Part shown: in pieces, positions 1 to 12,767 of the stretch
Layout of the letters: each line of letters opens with the position of its first letter
How positions within the stretch are numbered: position 1 is the stretch's first letter
Assembly: GCA_037954665.1 (NCBI GenBank)
Contig: JBBMOL010000013.1
Span: forward strand, 2,232,001 to 2,296,000
DNA: 64,000 nucleotides
Direction of reading: 5' to 3'
Origin: Laguncularia racemosa
Taxonomy: Eukaryota; Streptophyta; Magnoliopsida; Myrtales; Combretaceae
Program-made: the position numbers and the translations under genes
Notes under the pieces: generated by a model
The model's database searches: none
What the model saw: only the letters and a program-made list of their open reading frames with translations
What the model was told of the DNA's origin: nothing

Positions 1-41
1 TTCTTTTATTTAAATTTTAGTTAAGTTCGATTAGTTTTAGT

Positions 42-3000
42 ATGTGTGATTTGGTGGCCCGTACGGGTCGGCATCAGCAAAGGTACGAGGCTGGATGTCG
101 TCTTGTTGCTGGGTATGTATAAAGGTTTACTTTTCATTAATGTCGTTAAAAAGTTTTGATTTTTATATTAATTTCGTGAAAAGTTTTGATTTTTTAAAAT
201 TTAAATTGTTAAAAAGATTTATTTATTTTTTTTAAATTTTCACATAGATTTTGTTGAGATTTTTAATTAAATTCTGCAATTTGTAATTTTTAAATAGCGC
301 TTTTAAATGATTAATTGTTGTTTGGTGTCATCAATAATTGGAGTTTGTGGACCTTATTTTGATTGAGTCTTTTATTTATGTCATTTTCATGCACTTTTTA
401 ATGAGAATCTTTAATATTTGGGTGGTTCAGAGTTCTTATTTTTTTTTCATTATTGAGAGATTTATTTTGACATGTCTTAGTGTCTTACTGATCGAATGTT
501 TATTTATATTATGGATGTACTATGTCAAATATACAGTTTTTTCTATAGAAGGCAATTGGTAAAATATTATGCAGCGGTAAAACAGGATCCATGTGGGTAA
601 GAGGTTCTAAGAGTTGTTTGTTTGTTGCATAAAGGTACATTTAGCAAATTTTTCTTACGCCTGGTGCAGGACAGATTTGATGGGAATTAGTCAATTATTT
701 AGTTGTTATTCACCAAATTATGTACACTGTGGTTTTTGTTTTATTACATTTGGAGGGATATATTTATTTTTATTTTTGGGGTGAGGATGTTGAGGCTTGT
801 TGGGACAAGAAACAAAAAGACAATATATTGGGTGGGTTGAAAAGGTTGTGATATGGAATCTTGATTAGGGGATTTGCTTTTTTGGTGGGATCCATGAGAA
901 ATAATTGGTAATGCATACGTAGAAACCTGAAGTTGCATTACTGAACTGTTTTGAGTGGTAGGTGAGCAGGTGATGAATTGATTGATTAGGATATGCTTGG
1001 CTTGACTTGACTTTAGCAATAAGAAGAGAAGAAATTGGAGAACATCCAATTATACTAATTTCCGTACAGAAAGACATAATTAACATGGCTAGTTGTATTG
1101 AACTCTGTTTGATTTCTGCTGGACTGACATGCTTGTGTTGTCAACCTCATAGATTTGTTTGGAATGAGAGGATCTTAACAGTGTCATTCAGGATACTTCT
1201 CTCTAGGAATTGCAAACACGTGTTTACCCATGCCTGAATTTTTGGGAGAATTTGAGCCTAGTGTATCTGTATAGATGAGGTGAACTCAACTCCTGAGAAG
1301 CGAATTGCTTGCTGTTACAATTATGGGAGAAGAGCCAATTCTGAGGTGGTGACTGGCAGTTTAAGACAAGGGGGTACTTATTGGCGGAGGGTTGAATCTT
1401 GCAGTCCAGTAGACATAAACATGTCTTTATGCATATCATTTGTGTAACAAGAATTACTCTGTAATAAAATCGTATTGGTAGTATTTCTAGTGGATATAAT
1501 GATTTATTCATGTTAAACTGTGAATATTAATTTGGAGGTGAACATTTTGTGAAACATTAATGATAATAGCTTGTATTTCTGTTTAGATTGCTTTCTAATT
1601 TATTCCTGTGAAATAGGATGTCAAATGATAATGTGTGTCTCAAAGAGCTAACATCAAATAGCTTGGGAATCCATGATGCTGCCTTTCTCTTCATTTTGAA
1701 ATGCATTGCAAATGGTTAGAGTGAAGCATCTTTGAGGGAGCTAACGTAGTGAAATGATCTAATAAACATTGCCTCACAATTGGATATAAGTATGGGCAAA
1801 CTCTATGTTGGCCCTCCTGGTTCCTGTATGCTGAGGTCAGCAGATGCCTGGTTTAAGCATGAGTTCTTATGCTATGTTCTTTGAAGAATATTGGCAGGGT
1901 AGTGAATGATGGATTACTTACAGGTGTAGTAAATCAGGTGTATGGTTGGATTTTCTTTTCGCTGTTTCCTCATAGAATAGCACTGTTAGGGCTATAATTC
2001 TTATGCAGATGACTAATCTTATGTTGTTGATAGGAAGGATTAATGGGAAAACCAATCCCGGGAAGTTGGAAATGATATTGGTAGCAATGATTAAACTTTG
2101 CTGTTTAAGGTCATCCGACATAATGTTCTATTTTCCTTCATAGTCCCCCTGCCCCGTCGCCCCTGTAGCTAGTAGCCAAAATTGCCATGAACAACATCCA
2201 AAGATCAAATACATATGCTTTTCCCTGTAGAGTGATCTGCAAGAAATTATGATTTTTATTTTTTTTCCCCTAATTTCTTGTTTTATTTGAAAAAGAAAAT
2301 ATATTCTCTTTGGCTAGAAATTCATTTTCTTTCAATTTCACCCCTTTTTTTTTTCATGTTGGTGGACTGGACGAATTTATTAGGTAGGTACTGAGAAGCT
2401 TGCTCTTGCAGGTGTATACCATTCAGGCATAGAAGTGACGGTAGTGTTGACACCAATGAAAAGATTATTGAGGTGTGCATGATTAGTTCAGCTAGTGGAC
2501 CAGGTCTTTTGTTTCCGAAGGTATTGAGATTTTTTTCCCCTCCTCTTTTGCTGGTGACTAATGATATTTTTCTCACGATATGTGTGTATGTTGAAACTTA
2601 AGAGTAGAGGTGGTCAAATCAAGATCATACCTGTGATGGTTAGGGGAGTTGAATTGTTGGACTGGAATGGTGAGTGTAAGAACTAGATGCAAATAATAAT
2701 AGAGTGATTTTGTAGATCTTGATGGCTTAACTATATTTAAGCAATTATCAATAAAAGTTGGAGTTTTAGGGAGATTAATATCATTTGATGTTAGGGATTT
2801 ATATTTCTACTGAACTTTTCTAATTTATTATATTTATGAAGTGAAATGGTCAGAAATTGATGGTAGATCTAGAGAGGATATGATTTAAAAAAAGAATCTA
2901 ATAGAAGATCAACAGATAGAATGAATCGACTTTAGAACAAGACCAAAGTATAGATATCATCTTTGGAAAAATGTTGAATTGTTCTTCTTTGATGTAAAAG

Positions 3001-6000
3001 GCTTGTTGCTGTGTTTTTGGCTTGTACAGGGAGTATTTATCCATGCACTGTTTTGTTTTTGTGCAGTGCATATGTAAATTGCAAATACTTCCTAGCATTT
3101 TCTTCTTCAGTCTACTTGTCCTTTGCAACGAAGACATTTCTTTTAAAAAAATTTTTAATTAAAACGTTCTAATAAAAGAACTGGGTTTGTTTTTTTCTCA
3201 TGTTTTTCTGTGGTAAACCTTCTTCGGCTGACTGAAAGCAAACGACCTCAAATTTTTTTCCTATGAATTGGTGAATGGATTGCATATCTCCAAGGATCAG
3301 TGATCAGAATTTTGACTAAATCATAATATGTTGTGGGTTGAAAAATAGCTTATTCGAGTCAATTAAAAAAACTAGAATTGATTATGAATTCAGATATGTC
3401 AATAATAAGATTATGCTTTCAAGAACATGCGTCTCCAATTTACATTTCTTTTTGTGAGTGAAACTACACTGTATTATAGCATATGATAGAAGTCATGATG
3501 TTTGCTTGGGGCTTAATTCTACATTTAATACCTAAGCTTTGCTAATTTTTTCAATTAAGTGCCTGATCTTTAAAAGGACTAATTTACTACCTGAGTAAGC
3601 TTTTTGAGATTATGGTACTTTGGCTAATTCTGTTAAACTCCATTAGCCCATGTGGATTGCTCATCCAATGACTACCTAACATGTGGATTAAAACATTATT
3701 TTAACATAACAACAATCCAAGTAGGCACCTAAGTGGATCAAGTATGGAAAAATAAATGACATGTCAGTAAAAAAGAATAATAGAGTTAAATTAATGACAT
3801 TTGTCCTTAAAAAAATTGAATTTGTTGTTCTTTTTCTTCTAGTGTAGACAACCCTCAAATGAATATAACCCTAACCCATAGTTGATAAAAAATCTGTTCT
3901 TCTAACTAAAATAATTATAATAAAAACATTGATTCTACGACTCAACTTCTCCATGAAAATTCTCAAGTTAGGCTGATTGAATCCTAGTGTAATAACAACT
4001 ACAAACCCTTGATTTTTCCTATCAATGGCCACTGTAACAGCAACTACATCAAATCAATTTTTAAATTATCATCCAACAATTTCGCTAACCGAACCCCTTT
4101 ATTCGGATCCAAACAACCTCACTCACGACAAGCATAAACTCTGACTTCGAAACACAAGCTTCCTCTCTCTCTCTCTCTTTCTCAACCCCTCCTTCATCAT
4201 CTCCATCTGCACCTCCTTCAGCAGCTTCCTTGCCTCGGTGGTAGCTACTTCGCATGATGCCATCAATGGTGGCAGTATGAGCCCATCAAGACGAAGCCTA
4301 TCCTTATCCAGATCAAAAAGTTTCAACTTTTCAAGAAGAGTATACCCGAGCGGGAGTTGCCAAAGCTCCAGCGAGATGTAAGTGGGATTCCTATAGAGAA
4401 AACGGCCAAATGGGTTTTTTTTTTTGGTCACCTTTGTTGGGTCCAATGGAGAGTCGCTTGGGTCGTTGATGATCTGAGAATTTGTTATTGAGATTCATAT
4501 TGTTTTCTGTGCACTTTGGATGTACTAGAAACAGTCTCTGATGTATTTGTTTTAGGTAAAGTTTGCTCCTTTTTTTTTATTGTAATGCAAGATGCATAAG
4601 GAAAAAGGTGATTTCGATAGGGTTACATGAACTTGAAATGTTTATTTTTATTTTTTTGATTGACCGGATTGCTGTTGCTGGTACATTTGCTGTTATTGGA
4701 GTGGAACATTTTCACTCTGATGGTAATGTTAAAGCATAAAATCCATTGAAGAGCAGTTTTTTTCCTTGAGTAAGGGTTAGGCTTATCTTCATTTGTGGGT
4801 TGTCTATTCTTTAAAAAGAAGAAGAAGAAGAGTCAATTTTTTTCCTAATTTTTTTTTGTTTTGTTTTAATAAGATAGTTGTATTTAATTAGCATTTTATT
4901 TGCTTTCTTTTTAATTTGTTTATAGACAAATCTGTGTTGGCATATCTAGGTGTCATTTTAAAGTTAAATTAATGACATTTGACATGTGGCCTGCTACAAT
5001 TGGTAAAAAATTCTAAGTATACAAGTGATCTTTAATAGAGTTGGCCGGGGTAGCATGGATGACCTTAAAAAGTTGGATTAGGTAATAAATTGACACTTTG
5101 AAAATTTAGGTACTTAATTAAAAACATAGGTAATAGTTCGGACTCTTTGCCTGAAAAAAAGCTACGTGTTATCAATTTAATCTACTAATTTAGCTACTCT
5201 TGGCTTGAATTATTTTGAAGGTGTGTGATGGTGCATTCCTTTTCATATATTATTTCTTTTTCGTGTGCAAAGTTTAGTTTTGCATCATTTTTACAATTGT
5301 CTTTTTGGTTCCTTCCTATGTGTTGCTTTTTCAGTGACTTTCACCTTTTAATATTGTGATCCAATTTGTTTAAGTATATATCGGTCAATGGTATGTCATT
5401 GGATGAATCATGATATTTAAAATTGTCTTTTTTCCACATCTTCCATTTTATTTAGACTGATATTTGTGTTGTATTACAATTATATTGGTGAATTGCCCCA
5501 TTGATTTGTTACATTTTAGTATGTATGCTGTATTACATGCAAGAGCTTAAAAGGAGGATTAGGTTGTATTCCAATTTAGTCAGTTTATTACCAAATTCCT
5601 CAGTCATTCATGTGTGATCTAAATGGTTATAGGTCTATGCACTGACAATGCTAAGGCACCGAATGGTTTTTTCTTTTATTTTTTCTTTTTTCTTTTTTAA
5701 CTCTCACCCTTTGTCATGCTATGGGTTCCTAGCTGCATTTGTCTCAACCATATGTGTTTTTGTTGTTACCTCTTTTTAAGGGTGGATGGGAGAATGATGA
5801 AACTGTTGAAGATGCAGCAATGAGGGAAGCAATTGAAGAAGCGGGTGTTAGAGGTCAATTAATGGTGAGATATTGCAATCGCTGCTTCTTTTTATATAAT
5901 TGTTTAGGCCTTTGATGTTATTTCATATCATGTTTCTTTGGTGAAGAATTTTTTTTTAGAAATGAGAACTTAATGCTTGACAAGATCTTACATTTATTAT

Positions 6001-6827
6001 AAACTTTTAGGTTTTCTTTTTATCATTGCCTTGTGAATCAGGTAGCCTTGCTTACCCTTTTTCGTGATGATATGGTTTCTTGGTTTGAAAAGAACATGTT
6101 GATTTCATACGAAGCTTTACAAAAATGTTTTGAATGGAGCAAATATGTTGATAACCATCAGAAGGTTTACATTGGGTAAGATCTTTGTAGTTTTATGTTG
6201 TAAAAGTTTTCAACGTTATCCCAAACTTGGGTACTATATATGACACCTTTTGTGCCAACAATTATCAAGATGGCTGTAATTCCTGCTGCATGGATTATTG
6301 GTCTACTACATAATGTGCTTATATAGCAGTCAAATATCAATTTTTTTTTACTACCAACAAAAAAAAGGTCTTTTTTTGCTATATTTTCGGTTCCTGTATA
6401 CTGGGTCTCCTTTTCTTTTTTTTTATAAAGAAAAAGAAAACTTGTACCTTTCACATTAGGGTTGGAGTAAATTCCATTGTATTTTAGGATTGGGCGTTTG
6501 CTGCTTGATTGCGCTACCAATTCTTTCTTTCTTTCTTTGTTTTAATATTCTTTTCAGGATCTCTTGGGCCATTATGACTTCAAGAGTAAAACTCATCAAG
6601 ACAAGTTTTGCCCTGAAGGTTTATGTAAGGCCGCGATGTTTGCTCTGTTTGTGAAAGAGGAGCTCGACTCATGGCCAGAGCAAAGTATGCGAGAGCGAAG
6701 CTGGTTAACTGTCCCTGAAGCAATCGAGTGTTGCCGCCATCCTTGGATGAGAGAGGCTTTGGTGGATGGCTTTATGAAGTGGCATTCCGAGAGGCAGGGG
6801 ATGGAAGATTTCCCTGACGAGTCTTGA
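42..6827 (+). CDS. NUDT16: Nudix hydrolase, NUDT16-type (4 exons)
   Basis: Exons are 42-112, 2412-2520, 5781-5864 and 6558-6827, joined by GT-AG introns in phases 2, 0 and 0, giving about 177 residues, close to the usual ~180 for this family. The protein starts MCDLVARTGR, as in plant NUDT12/13/16 proteins. Exon 2 holds the GCIPFR and GPGLLFPK strands. Exon 3 holds a complete Nudix box (residues 61-83, G-x5-E-x7-REAIEEAGV) with all metal-binding glutamates. Exon 4 encodes the family-typical C-terminus with SPEGLCKAA-like (here CPEGLCKAAMFAL), WPEQ and SWLTVPEAIECCRHPWM. Family knowledge: these enzymes hydrolyse nucleoside-diphosphate-X compounds, and several plant members act on diphosphoinositol phosphates or are mitochondrial. 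The exact substrate cannot be read here. All exons are open and splice consistently, so the gene looks functional. Confidence 0.93.
113..2411 (+). other. Nudix intron 1, no feature recognised
   Basis: This is a 2.3-kb AT-rich intron with a gtatgt donor and a tgcag acceptor. No gene, repeat with clear ends or RNA could be recognised inside it. The small open frames on both strands have no family signature. Confidence 0.6.
3509..5145. mobile_element. Pack-MULE-like element in Nudix intron 2
   Basis: The two ends are long imperfect terminal inverted repeats. The left arm (about 3525-3660) reads ttcaattaagtgcctgat and continues with ctaatttactacctgag. The complement of the right arm (about 5030-5140) reads ttaattaagtacctaaat and caatttattacctaatcc, and the similarity runs on for over 100 bp. 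Flanking octamers tttgcttg (3501-3508) and tttgcctg (5146-5153) are a candidate target-site duplication with one mismatch. No transposase is seen; the interior carries a gene-like fragment on the minus strand. Long TIRs, a roughly 8-9-bp duplication and host-gene cargo suggest a Mutator-like non-autonomous element. The exact ends are uncertain by a few bases. Confidence 0.6.
4123..4446 (-). pseudogene. Captured gene fragment, resembles plant mitochondrial calcium uniporter (MCU)
   Basis: A 107-codon open frame inside the Mutator-like element reads LWQLPLGYTLLEKLKLFDL, then DRLRLDGLILPP, then ARKLLKEVQMEMMKEGLRKR. The order LP-x-G-x3-EKL, DR-(I/L)-RLDGL-x-PP, ARKLL-x3-QMEM resembles what I recall of the N-terminal region of plant MCU-like proteins. 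The pore motif and transmembrane helices are absent, and the frame ends in a low-complexity RERERK tract where a CT-rich simple repeat follows on the plus strand. I read it as a captured, non-functional exon. The identification is from memory of the family pattern and needs a protein search. Confidence 0.45.
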
Positions 6828-8061
6828 ATTTTGTCGAGACATGCGCAGAGGCGGATAGGGAGCGCTATGTGGTAGCCTTCTGCTTAAAACAAAGCGCTCC
6901 AAATCATTTTAGGTGATTCTCGTCCTTTATCTGATGACTTCTATATAACCAAATGGTTGAAAAAAAAGAAAAACCAAAAAAAAAAAAAAACTGATTCTAG
7001 CAGTAAAACAATGCTGTCCTAGATTTTTTTCATAACCCAATTAGTTTGTTTATTTATTTATATATATATTTTTTAATTTTTCATTCAAGAGTACGACAAA
7101 ACTGTTTTTTTTTTTTTTTTTACGATGTACAGTTCACCCCCAACTTGTTAATAAGCAGATTTTATTCAAATTGATAGGACAACCTGTAAATTGCATGCAA
7201 GATATGATATTGCATGCTGATGATGATAGGTTATATACCATGATATATCGAAAAGCAATATCGATATCAATTTCATGCGTCAGTATTTGTTTTTAATAAT
7301 TACGATGCCTTGCCCTTCATAGTAATAAGTTTGTATGTATCGAAGTGGATCTGGATCAAACTTTCCTTCGTGTTTCGTAAACAATGACTCACCCTAATCT
7401 TACACCGACTCTGCTCTCTTTTCTTTCTTGTTGCTCTCATAACTTACTTTCTTTGTGCTGGCAAGTTGCTTTCACTCTTCTTGTTCCATTTCTATTATTA
7501 TTATTATTTTGCTCTTTTATCTTAATTTTGTTATTCTTTCTTGCTATGTTTTCGCTTAGAAAATTTTTGCATTATCTTTTTTTTTTTTCTTTCTTTCTTG
7601 TTTTACATCAAAACTAATTTCCTTACATAGAAAAATTATTTGACATATAAAATGGCAAGCTTTTTTTTGTTGTGTTCTAGCTCAACCAAGAAGTTAAGCT
7701 CCAATAATACAATTTCAATGAGGGAGAACTATTTTAACCCACTTCGTCGCTTAGGTTTGAGCATATGACACCACAAGCAATGCAATGCGGTTTATAAGAT
7801 TCACAAGAGGAAGAGCAATTTGAACAACAATCAAAAGAGGAAATCCAAGAACAGGAACTTGGTTAAATTAGCCTTACTAGTAAGTCACCTAGATCTTATG
7901 AGTCTGAGATTTTTACTTAGTATTTTTGCAAAGTTATAAGTAAAGATAGGAATATTTGAGTATTTTGCAACTTCCACTCTATAAGTTATGGATGAATATT
8001 CAACGTTATCATTATGGAAAAATGAGAACTAATTGAGAAATTTAATATGTTAGGTACACAA
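6828..8061. other. Nudix 3' flank and spacer, nothing recognised
   Basis: This holds the Nudix 3' UTR and then AT-rich spacer with homopolymer runs of A or T around 6960-7125. The hydrophobic open frame at 7384-7617 is a T/CTT-rich low-complexity stretch and is not supported as a gene. Confidence 0.5.
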
Positions 8062-8076
8062 GTTTCAATATGTGGT
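8062..8076. repeat. LINE-1 target-site duplication, left copy
   Basis: gtttcaatatgtggt is repeated exactly at 13749-13763, right after the A-rich tail of LINE-1. This fixes both ends of the insertion. Confidence 0.93.
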
Positions 8077-8235
8077 ATCCATGTAGTAAAGTAGTATAGG
8101 TTAGAGACAGAAAATGCTCTCCCCTCTCTTTAAAAATCATCCCCCAACCCCCTTAAAAGACCACTTCTTTTAGGCCAAATGCACACACACAAACCTCATA
8201 TTTGCTCTTTCTTCTTTGTTCCCTAACTTGCTTCA

Positions 8236-9986
8236 TTGGACCTGATAAGGGGAGGATTGGTTCAACGCTTAGAATCGCCTGCTAGGTCTCCCCCAGGTCA
8301 CTGTAGCACTTTCAGAGATTATTTTCCTCCATCCTTCTACACAAGCCAAGACTCTCACCATGTGGACACAACTCTAGAGGTGGTTTTACTTGCTGACCCA
8401 AAAAAGGAAAAAGCAAAACCTCCTTTTTACCCCGTTGTGTATGCCTAAAATCAGTTACACAAAAGAGGAATTTTGGAGCCTTGCACCCCTGCCTACAAGG
8501 ACAAGTCGGATGGAGGAGTAAATCAGGTCAATGCTGGGCCTACAGTGCTAGACAATATCCTTCCTAACCCCACTTCTGGTAGCAATACCACATTTGGTAA
8601 TTCTACATTGGAGGAAGCAAACCACCTCCTTAACAAAATAGAGGCGGAAAATTGCTAGCTCCTAACCCACATTTAGCTAAATCCTATGCAAATGCGTGTT
8701 AATCCCAAAATGTTGTTCCAAAGTTCAAGTTTAGATTTATTCTACCGGTGAAGATAGGAGGAATCCTTAAGGTATGGATCCCAAGCACAGTGGAAGATGA
8801 AGGTGCAACTTACTGGAGCTCCACCCTGCTCGGCTATTTCCTTGGGCGCAAAATGCCATTTTCCTTGGTTAATGTTATAGCCTTTAGGCTTTGGAAGGAC
8901 CTTAGACTCATCAACGTGTTAGCAAAAAAAGAGGGGTTCTATTACTTCCAGTTTTCTAAGGATAAGGATTTTCCCTCCATTCTTGAGAAAACATGGTATT
9001 TTTCTCAACGTTTCCTCATCCTTTAAAGATGGAGGAGGGGCATGTCATTAGACAAACCCCAACCCACGAATGTACCAATATGGGCTACCTTTAGCCGGAT
9101 CCCATGTGAGCTTCTAAGCGCTAAAGGAGTTAACTACATAGCCAACGCAATAGGAACTCCAATAAAAGCTGACACACTCACTGCTGCTAGGCAAAGAGCC
9201 AACTGGGCTCGCATCTTAGTTGAACTCGATGCAAGGGAGGAATTGATATCTCGGGTGGAAGTGGAAAAATCTGATGGTTGTTTAGCTAGCATCTTGATAG
9301 AATATCAATGGCTCCCACCTAGGTGCAATTCATGTAAGGTATTCGACCATTCTTACAACTACAAGCGCAATTCGGACCCTCAACCAACATTTGGAACTTC
9401 CGAGCCCAAGGACGATCAATGGGTACAAGTGACTCGTGGTGGCAAAAGTAAGATGGAAGGCCCTGCAGACGAGGTCAGACCCTGTTCCACACCGAGCTCT
9501 CCAACAATCCAAGCTTGTGTTAGTCTTGGTAAGAAGGCTCTATCATTGCAGTAGCTAAGAGTACTTGTGTGTGAGGAAAATGCTGCATGTATGGATGAAG
9601 ACGTGAACTTGCTAGAAGTTGTAGATGAGGAAGCCATCCAGCACCCTGGTCAGAATCCTATTATTGGAATCAAGGAAGTCAGTTCTATTGGTAAAATGGA
9701 AACTGAGAGGGAAGCTGTCGAATCCACTTCTAGCTCACATCAAGCCTATACTTCTCACCAGGATACACAGGACTTCGCTTTCTTAGTCCCTGAATTTCCT
9801 AACCAACTAGAAGCTGCCGATGCCCTAAGCTCAACAGACACCCAACAGGCACAACCAGTAAGGGCTAGCACGGATGAAAGTGAGGAGTTCAAAAATATGC
9901 CATTGAATAAACTCCTAGTACAAATTAACAAGACCCATAGTAGCAACCAAGTGAGCAACAAAAGCTCAAGCTTGTCGGGGCATTGA
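8236..9986 (+). pseudogene. LINE-1 ORF1 remnant (DUF4283 and zinc knuckle)
   Basis: The reading passes through 8236-8448, 8473-8658, 8748-9026, 9042-9554 and 9567-9986, separated by stops or small shifts. The 8748-9026 part (LPVKIGGILKVWIPS, then RLWKDLRLINVLAKKEGFYYF) and the next block (MSLDKPQPTNVPIWATFSRI, IPCELLSAKGVNYIANAIGT) have the form of plant LINE/DUF4283 RNA-binding proteins. A CCHC-like knuckle starts YQWLPPRCNSCKVFDH, but the final cysteine is not where expected. The tail is Ser/Glu/Gln-rich, as is usual before ORF2. The ORF1 role (RNA chaperone of the LINE RNP) is family knowledge. Confidence 0.8.
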
Positions 9987-10053
9987 AAGAAAATGCAAAA
10001 GAAGAGACGCCACACCTACACATAGGTGCAATAGGGTCTGGACCATCCAATTT

Positions 10054-10878
10054 TATGAATATAGTAGCTTGGAATATAAGAGGTTTCAACGACCTTATTA
10101 AAATATAGAAGTCAAAAGGGCATGTGAAACCAATAAAATTTCCTTCATAAGGCTATTTGAGACTAAGGTTAATCACTCAAATGAAGCTCTCACTCAGGGC
10201 ATTTTGGGACCAAGGTGGCAGGTAGCGGTGGATCGGCTTGCTCATAAGTGTATGTGGTTAGTCTGGAACCTGAGAGTTTGGGACGTCTGTATTGAGGACG
10301 TAAATGTGCAATATATGCATTGTGTGGCCAATAACTTGAAAACAAACACTCTTCTTTTTGTCATATTCGTTTATGGCTCAAATAACGATAGACAAAGAAA
10401 ATCTCTTTGGGAAAGTTTGGAGGCCTTAGCTCCGACTCTTGCCATGAGCCTTTGGTTGGTACTTGGCGACTTCAATACCATGAGGTACCTATCGGAAAAG
10501 CTTGGAGGAAGAACATAGTTGACAATAGCAATGAATGATTTCTAGAATTCTTTAGCAAATTCTGAGTTGGAGGACCTCCGATTCTCTGGCAACCTCTTTA
10601 CTTAAACCAATTGTCAGGAGCATAATCCAATCTTGAGGAAACTTGATAGAGTCCTAGTTAACCACCACTGGTTAGACGCTTTCCCAAGAACCCGGTCCAA
10701 GTTTGATTCCCCCTCTCTATTAGATCACTCCCTAGCAATCACATGTATGGACTTTAGGCCTGACGCCAGGAAGTCCCCTTTCAAGTCTTTAACTTTTGGA
10801 TTGAGCACGAGCGGTTTCAAGACATTGTTATCAATACATGGAACACAGAGATCATCGGTTCAAAGATATTTTAAGTAG
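10054..10878 (+). pseudogene. LINE-1 ORF2 endonuclease domain remnant
   Basis: This starts with the characteristic MNIVAWNIRGFND of plant L1 endonucleases, then shifts frame and continues as VIFVYGSNNDRQRKSLW, SLWLVLGDFNTM and KLDRVLVNHHWLDAFPR, ending near SLLDHSLAITCMD. These are the AP-endonuclease-like blocks, including the GDFN and DHS motifs. At least two frameshifts or stops interrupt it, including one at the end of the frame that closes at 10518. Confidence 0.8.
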
Positions 10879-11327
10879 TTTAGAAGCTCAAATTGTTGAA
10901 ACATGAGCTGAAGAATTTAAACCACTTCGAGTTCTCTTACATTTCTAACCGTGTATAGCTGGTGAGAAACACTCTCCACCAGTTACAATCCTCTAGACAA
11001 GGCGTCGGTGACACATCATGCATGGAAGAAGAGAAGGCATCCTTCAAAAAGTATTATTTGCTTAAGGGAGTCGAAGAATGCTTTTTCAAATAAAAATCTA
11101 GAGCAAATTGGTTGAGACTAGGAGATAAAAACACCTCTTTCTTCCATAAGGCTATGAGGAGCCTCCACAATAGAAACACCTTGTATATGTTGTTTAAGGA
11201 GGACGAGAGTGAGGTAGTAGGGGATACAGACATTAAGGACTTAGCTATTACGTATTTCCAATAGCTTTATAATGGCACCTACTCCCCCATTAACCTTGAA
11301 GAGGTTCACAACCCAGTGGCTAAGGAA

Positions 11328-12767
11328 CTATCTAACTAATAGAAGGATGAATTGAGTGCACCATTCACGGATGATGAGATCAAGGGGAGTTTCTTTTCCC
11401 AAGAAAATGAGAAAGCAGATGGACCAGATGGGTATACAACTTGATTTTTCAAGGAGATATAGGGGATCATAGGAAGTGATGTGTCTGCTGTAGTAAGGGA
11501 GTTTCTTGGAGTTTCTCACTACAAGGCACCTACTTAAGGAAGTTAACTCCATCATCATTTCTTTAGTCCTAAAGATAGCTAATCCCTTAAGAATAGGGGA
11601 ATTCCGACTCATTGCTTGCTGCAATGTACTATATAAGGCTATCTCCAAAATACTTGCAACATGCCTAAAGAAAGTGCTACTTTCTCTAGTCGGAAGAGAA
11701 CAAGCTGCTTTTGTTCCAAGGTGTCGAATTACGGATAATATCTTCATAGCACAAGAATTGATGGTTGGATATTATTCACAACAAGGAGCTCCTTGTTGCA
11801 CACTAAAAGTGGATCTTCAGAAGGCTTATGATTATGTTAGATGGGATTTCTTATTGGAATTGCTCAAGGTTATGCGATTCCCTTCTCACTTCTACATCCT
11901 CATAGAATAGTGCATTTCTACCCCTAAATTCTTAATCAACATTAATGGAGAATTGATTATTTTTCCAATAACAAAGGCCTAAGGCAAGGGGATCCCATCT
12001 CTTCATACCTTTTTGTAATTGGCATGGAGGTTCTCTCCACCCTAATGCGACATCTCACACCGAATCCCAATTTCTCCTTTCATTAAAGATGTAAACCTGA
12101 AAGACTAACCCATCTTTGCTTTGCAGACGACCTTCTCATCTTTGCTAAAGGCGAAGTTGATTCTATTGTGCTAATCAAGGATAATCTCCAATATTTTCAT
12201 TCGCTCTCTGGGTTGGTAGCTAACAGCAATGAAAGCAACATTTTCTTCTCTAATGTCCCCATAAGGACCAAGGAAAACATCTTGCGGATCTCTCAATTCC
12301 AAGAAAGCAAGCTCCCAGTGCGTTATCTTGGAGTTCCACTTATTTTCTCAAAACTTAAGAAAGAGGATTGTAATGTCCTCATTGAACGTATCTTAGCTCG
12401 TTTCAACTCTTGGACATTGAAATAACTCTCTTATGCAGGTAGGTTTCAATTAGTTAAGTCGGTTCTCACTTCAATGCAGGTGTTTTAGAGCTTTGTGTTT
12501 CTACTTCCTAAAGCCATAATAACAAGAATCGAACAAATTCTTAAGAATTTCTCGTGGAGTGGTAATCCTAACACTTGCTTTAAGGCTAAGGTAAGGTGGA
12601 CTGAGGTATGCAAACCAGTGAAATGTAGGGGACTTGGAATCCCAAATCTCCACCTCTGGAACAAAGCTATACAGATCAAGCATATTTGGCATCTTTGTAA
12701 GCATGACCCTAGGAGTTTATGGCCGGAATGGGTGCATTCCACCCTATTGAAGGGTAAAAGCTTTTAG
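11328..12767 (+). pseudogene. LINE-1 ORF2 reverse transcriptase remnant
   Basis: RT blocks appear in order: SIIISLVLKIANPLRIGEFR, LIACCNVLYKAISKILATCL, FVPRCRITDNIFIAQELM, TLKVDLQKAYDYVRWDFL, GLRQGDPIS-like (in a shifted frame near 11980), CFADDLLIF at about 12120, and VRYLGVPLIFSKLKKEDC. The thumb continues to KHIWHLCKHDP near 12690. FADD is intact, but stops after 11910 and several shifts abolish the frame. The 139-codon open frame on the opposite strand at 11328-11747 is only a shadow. Confidence 0.85.

Noticed and set aside
7384..7617. Hydrophobic 77-codon ORF that could be a membrane peptide
   Set aside because: T- and CTT-rich low-complexity DNA gives a run of Leu, Phe and Ser; no conserved feature.
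11328..11747. 139-codon open frame on the minus strand
   Set aside because: Antisense to the LINE-1 reverse transcriptase.
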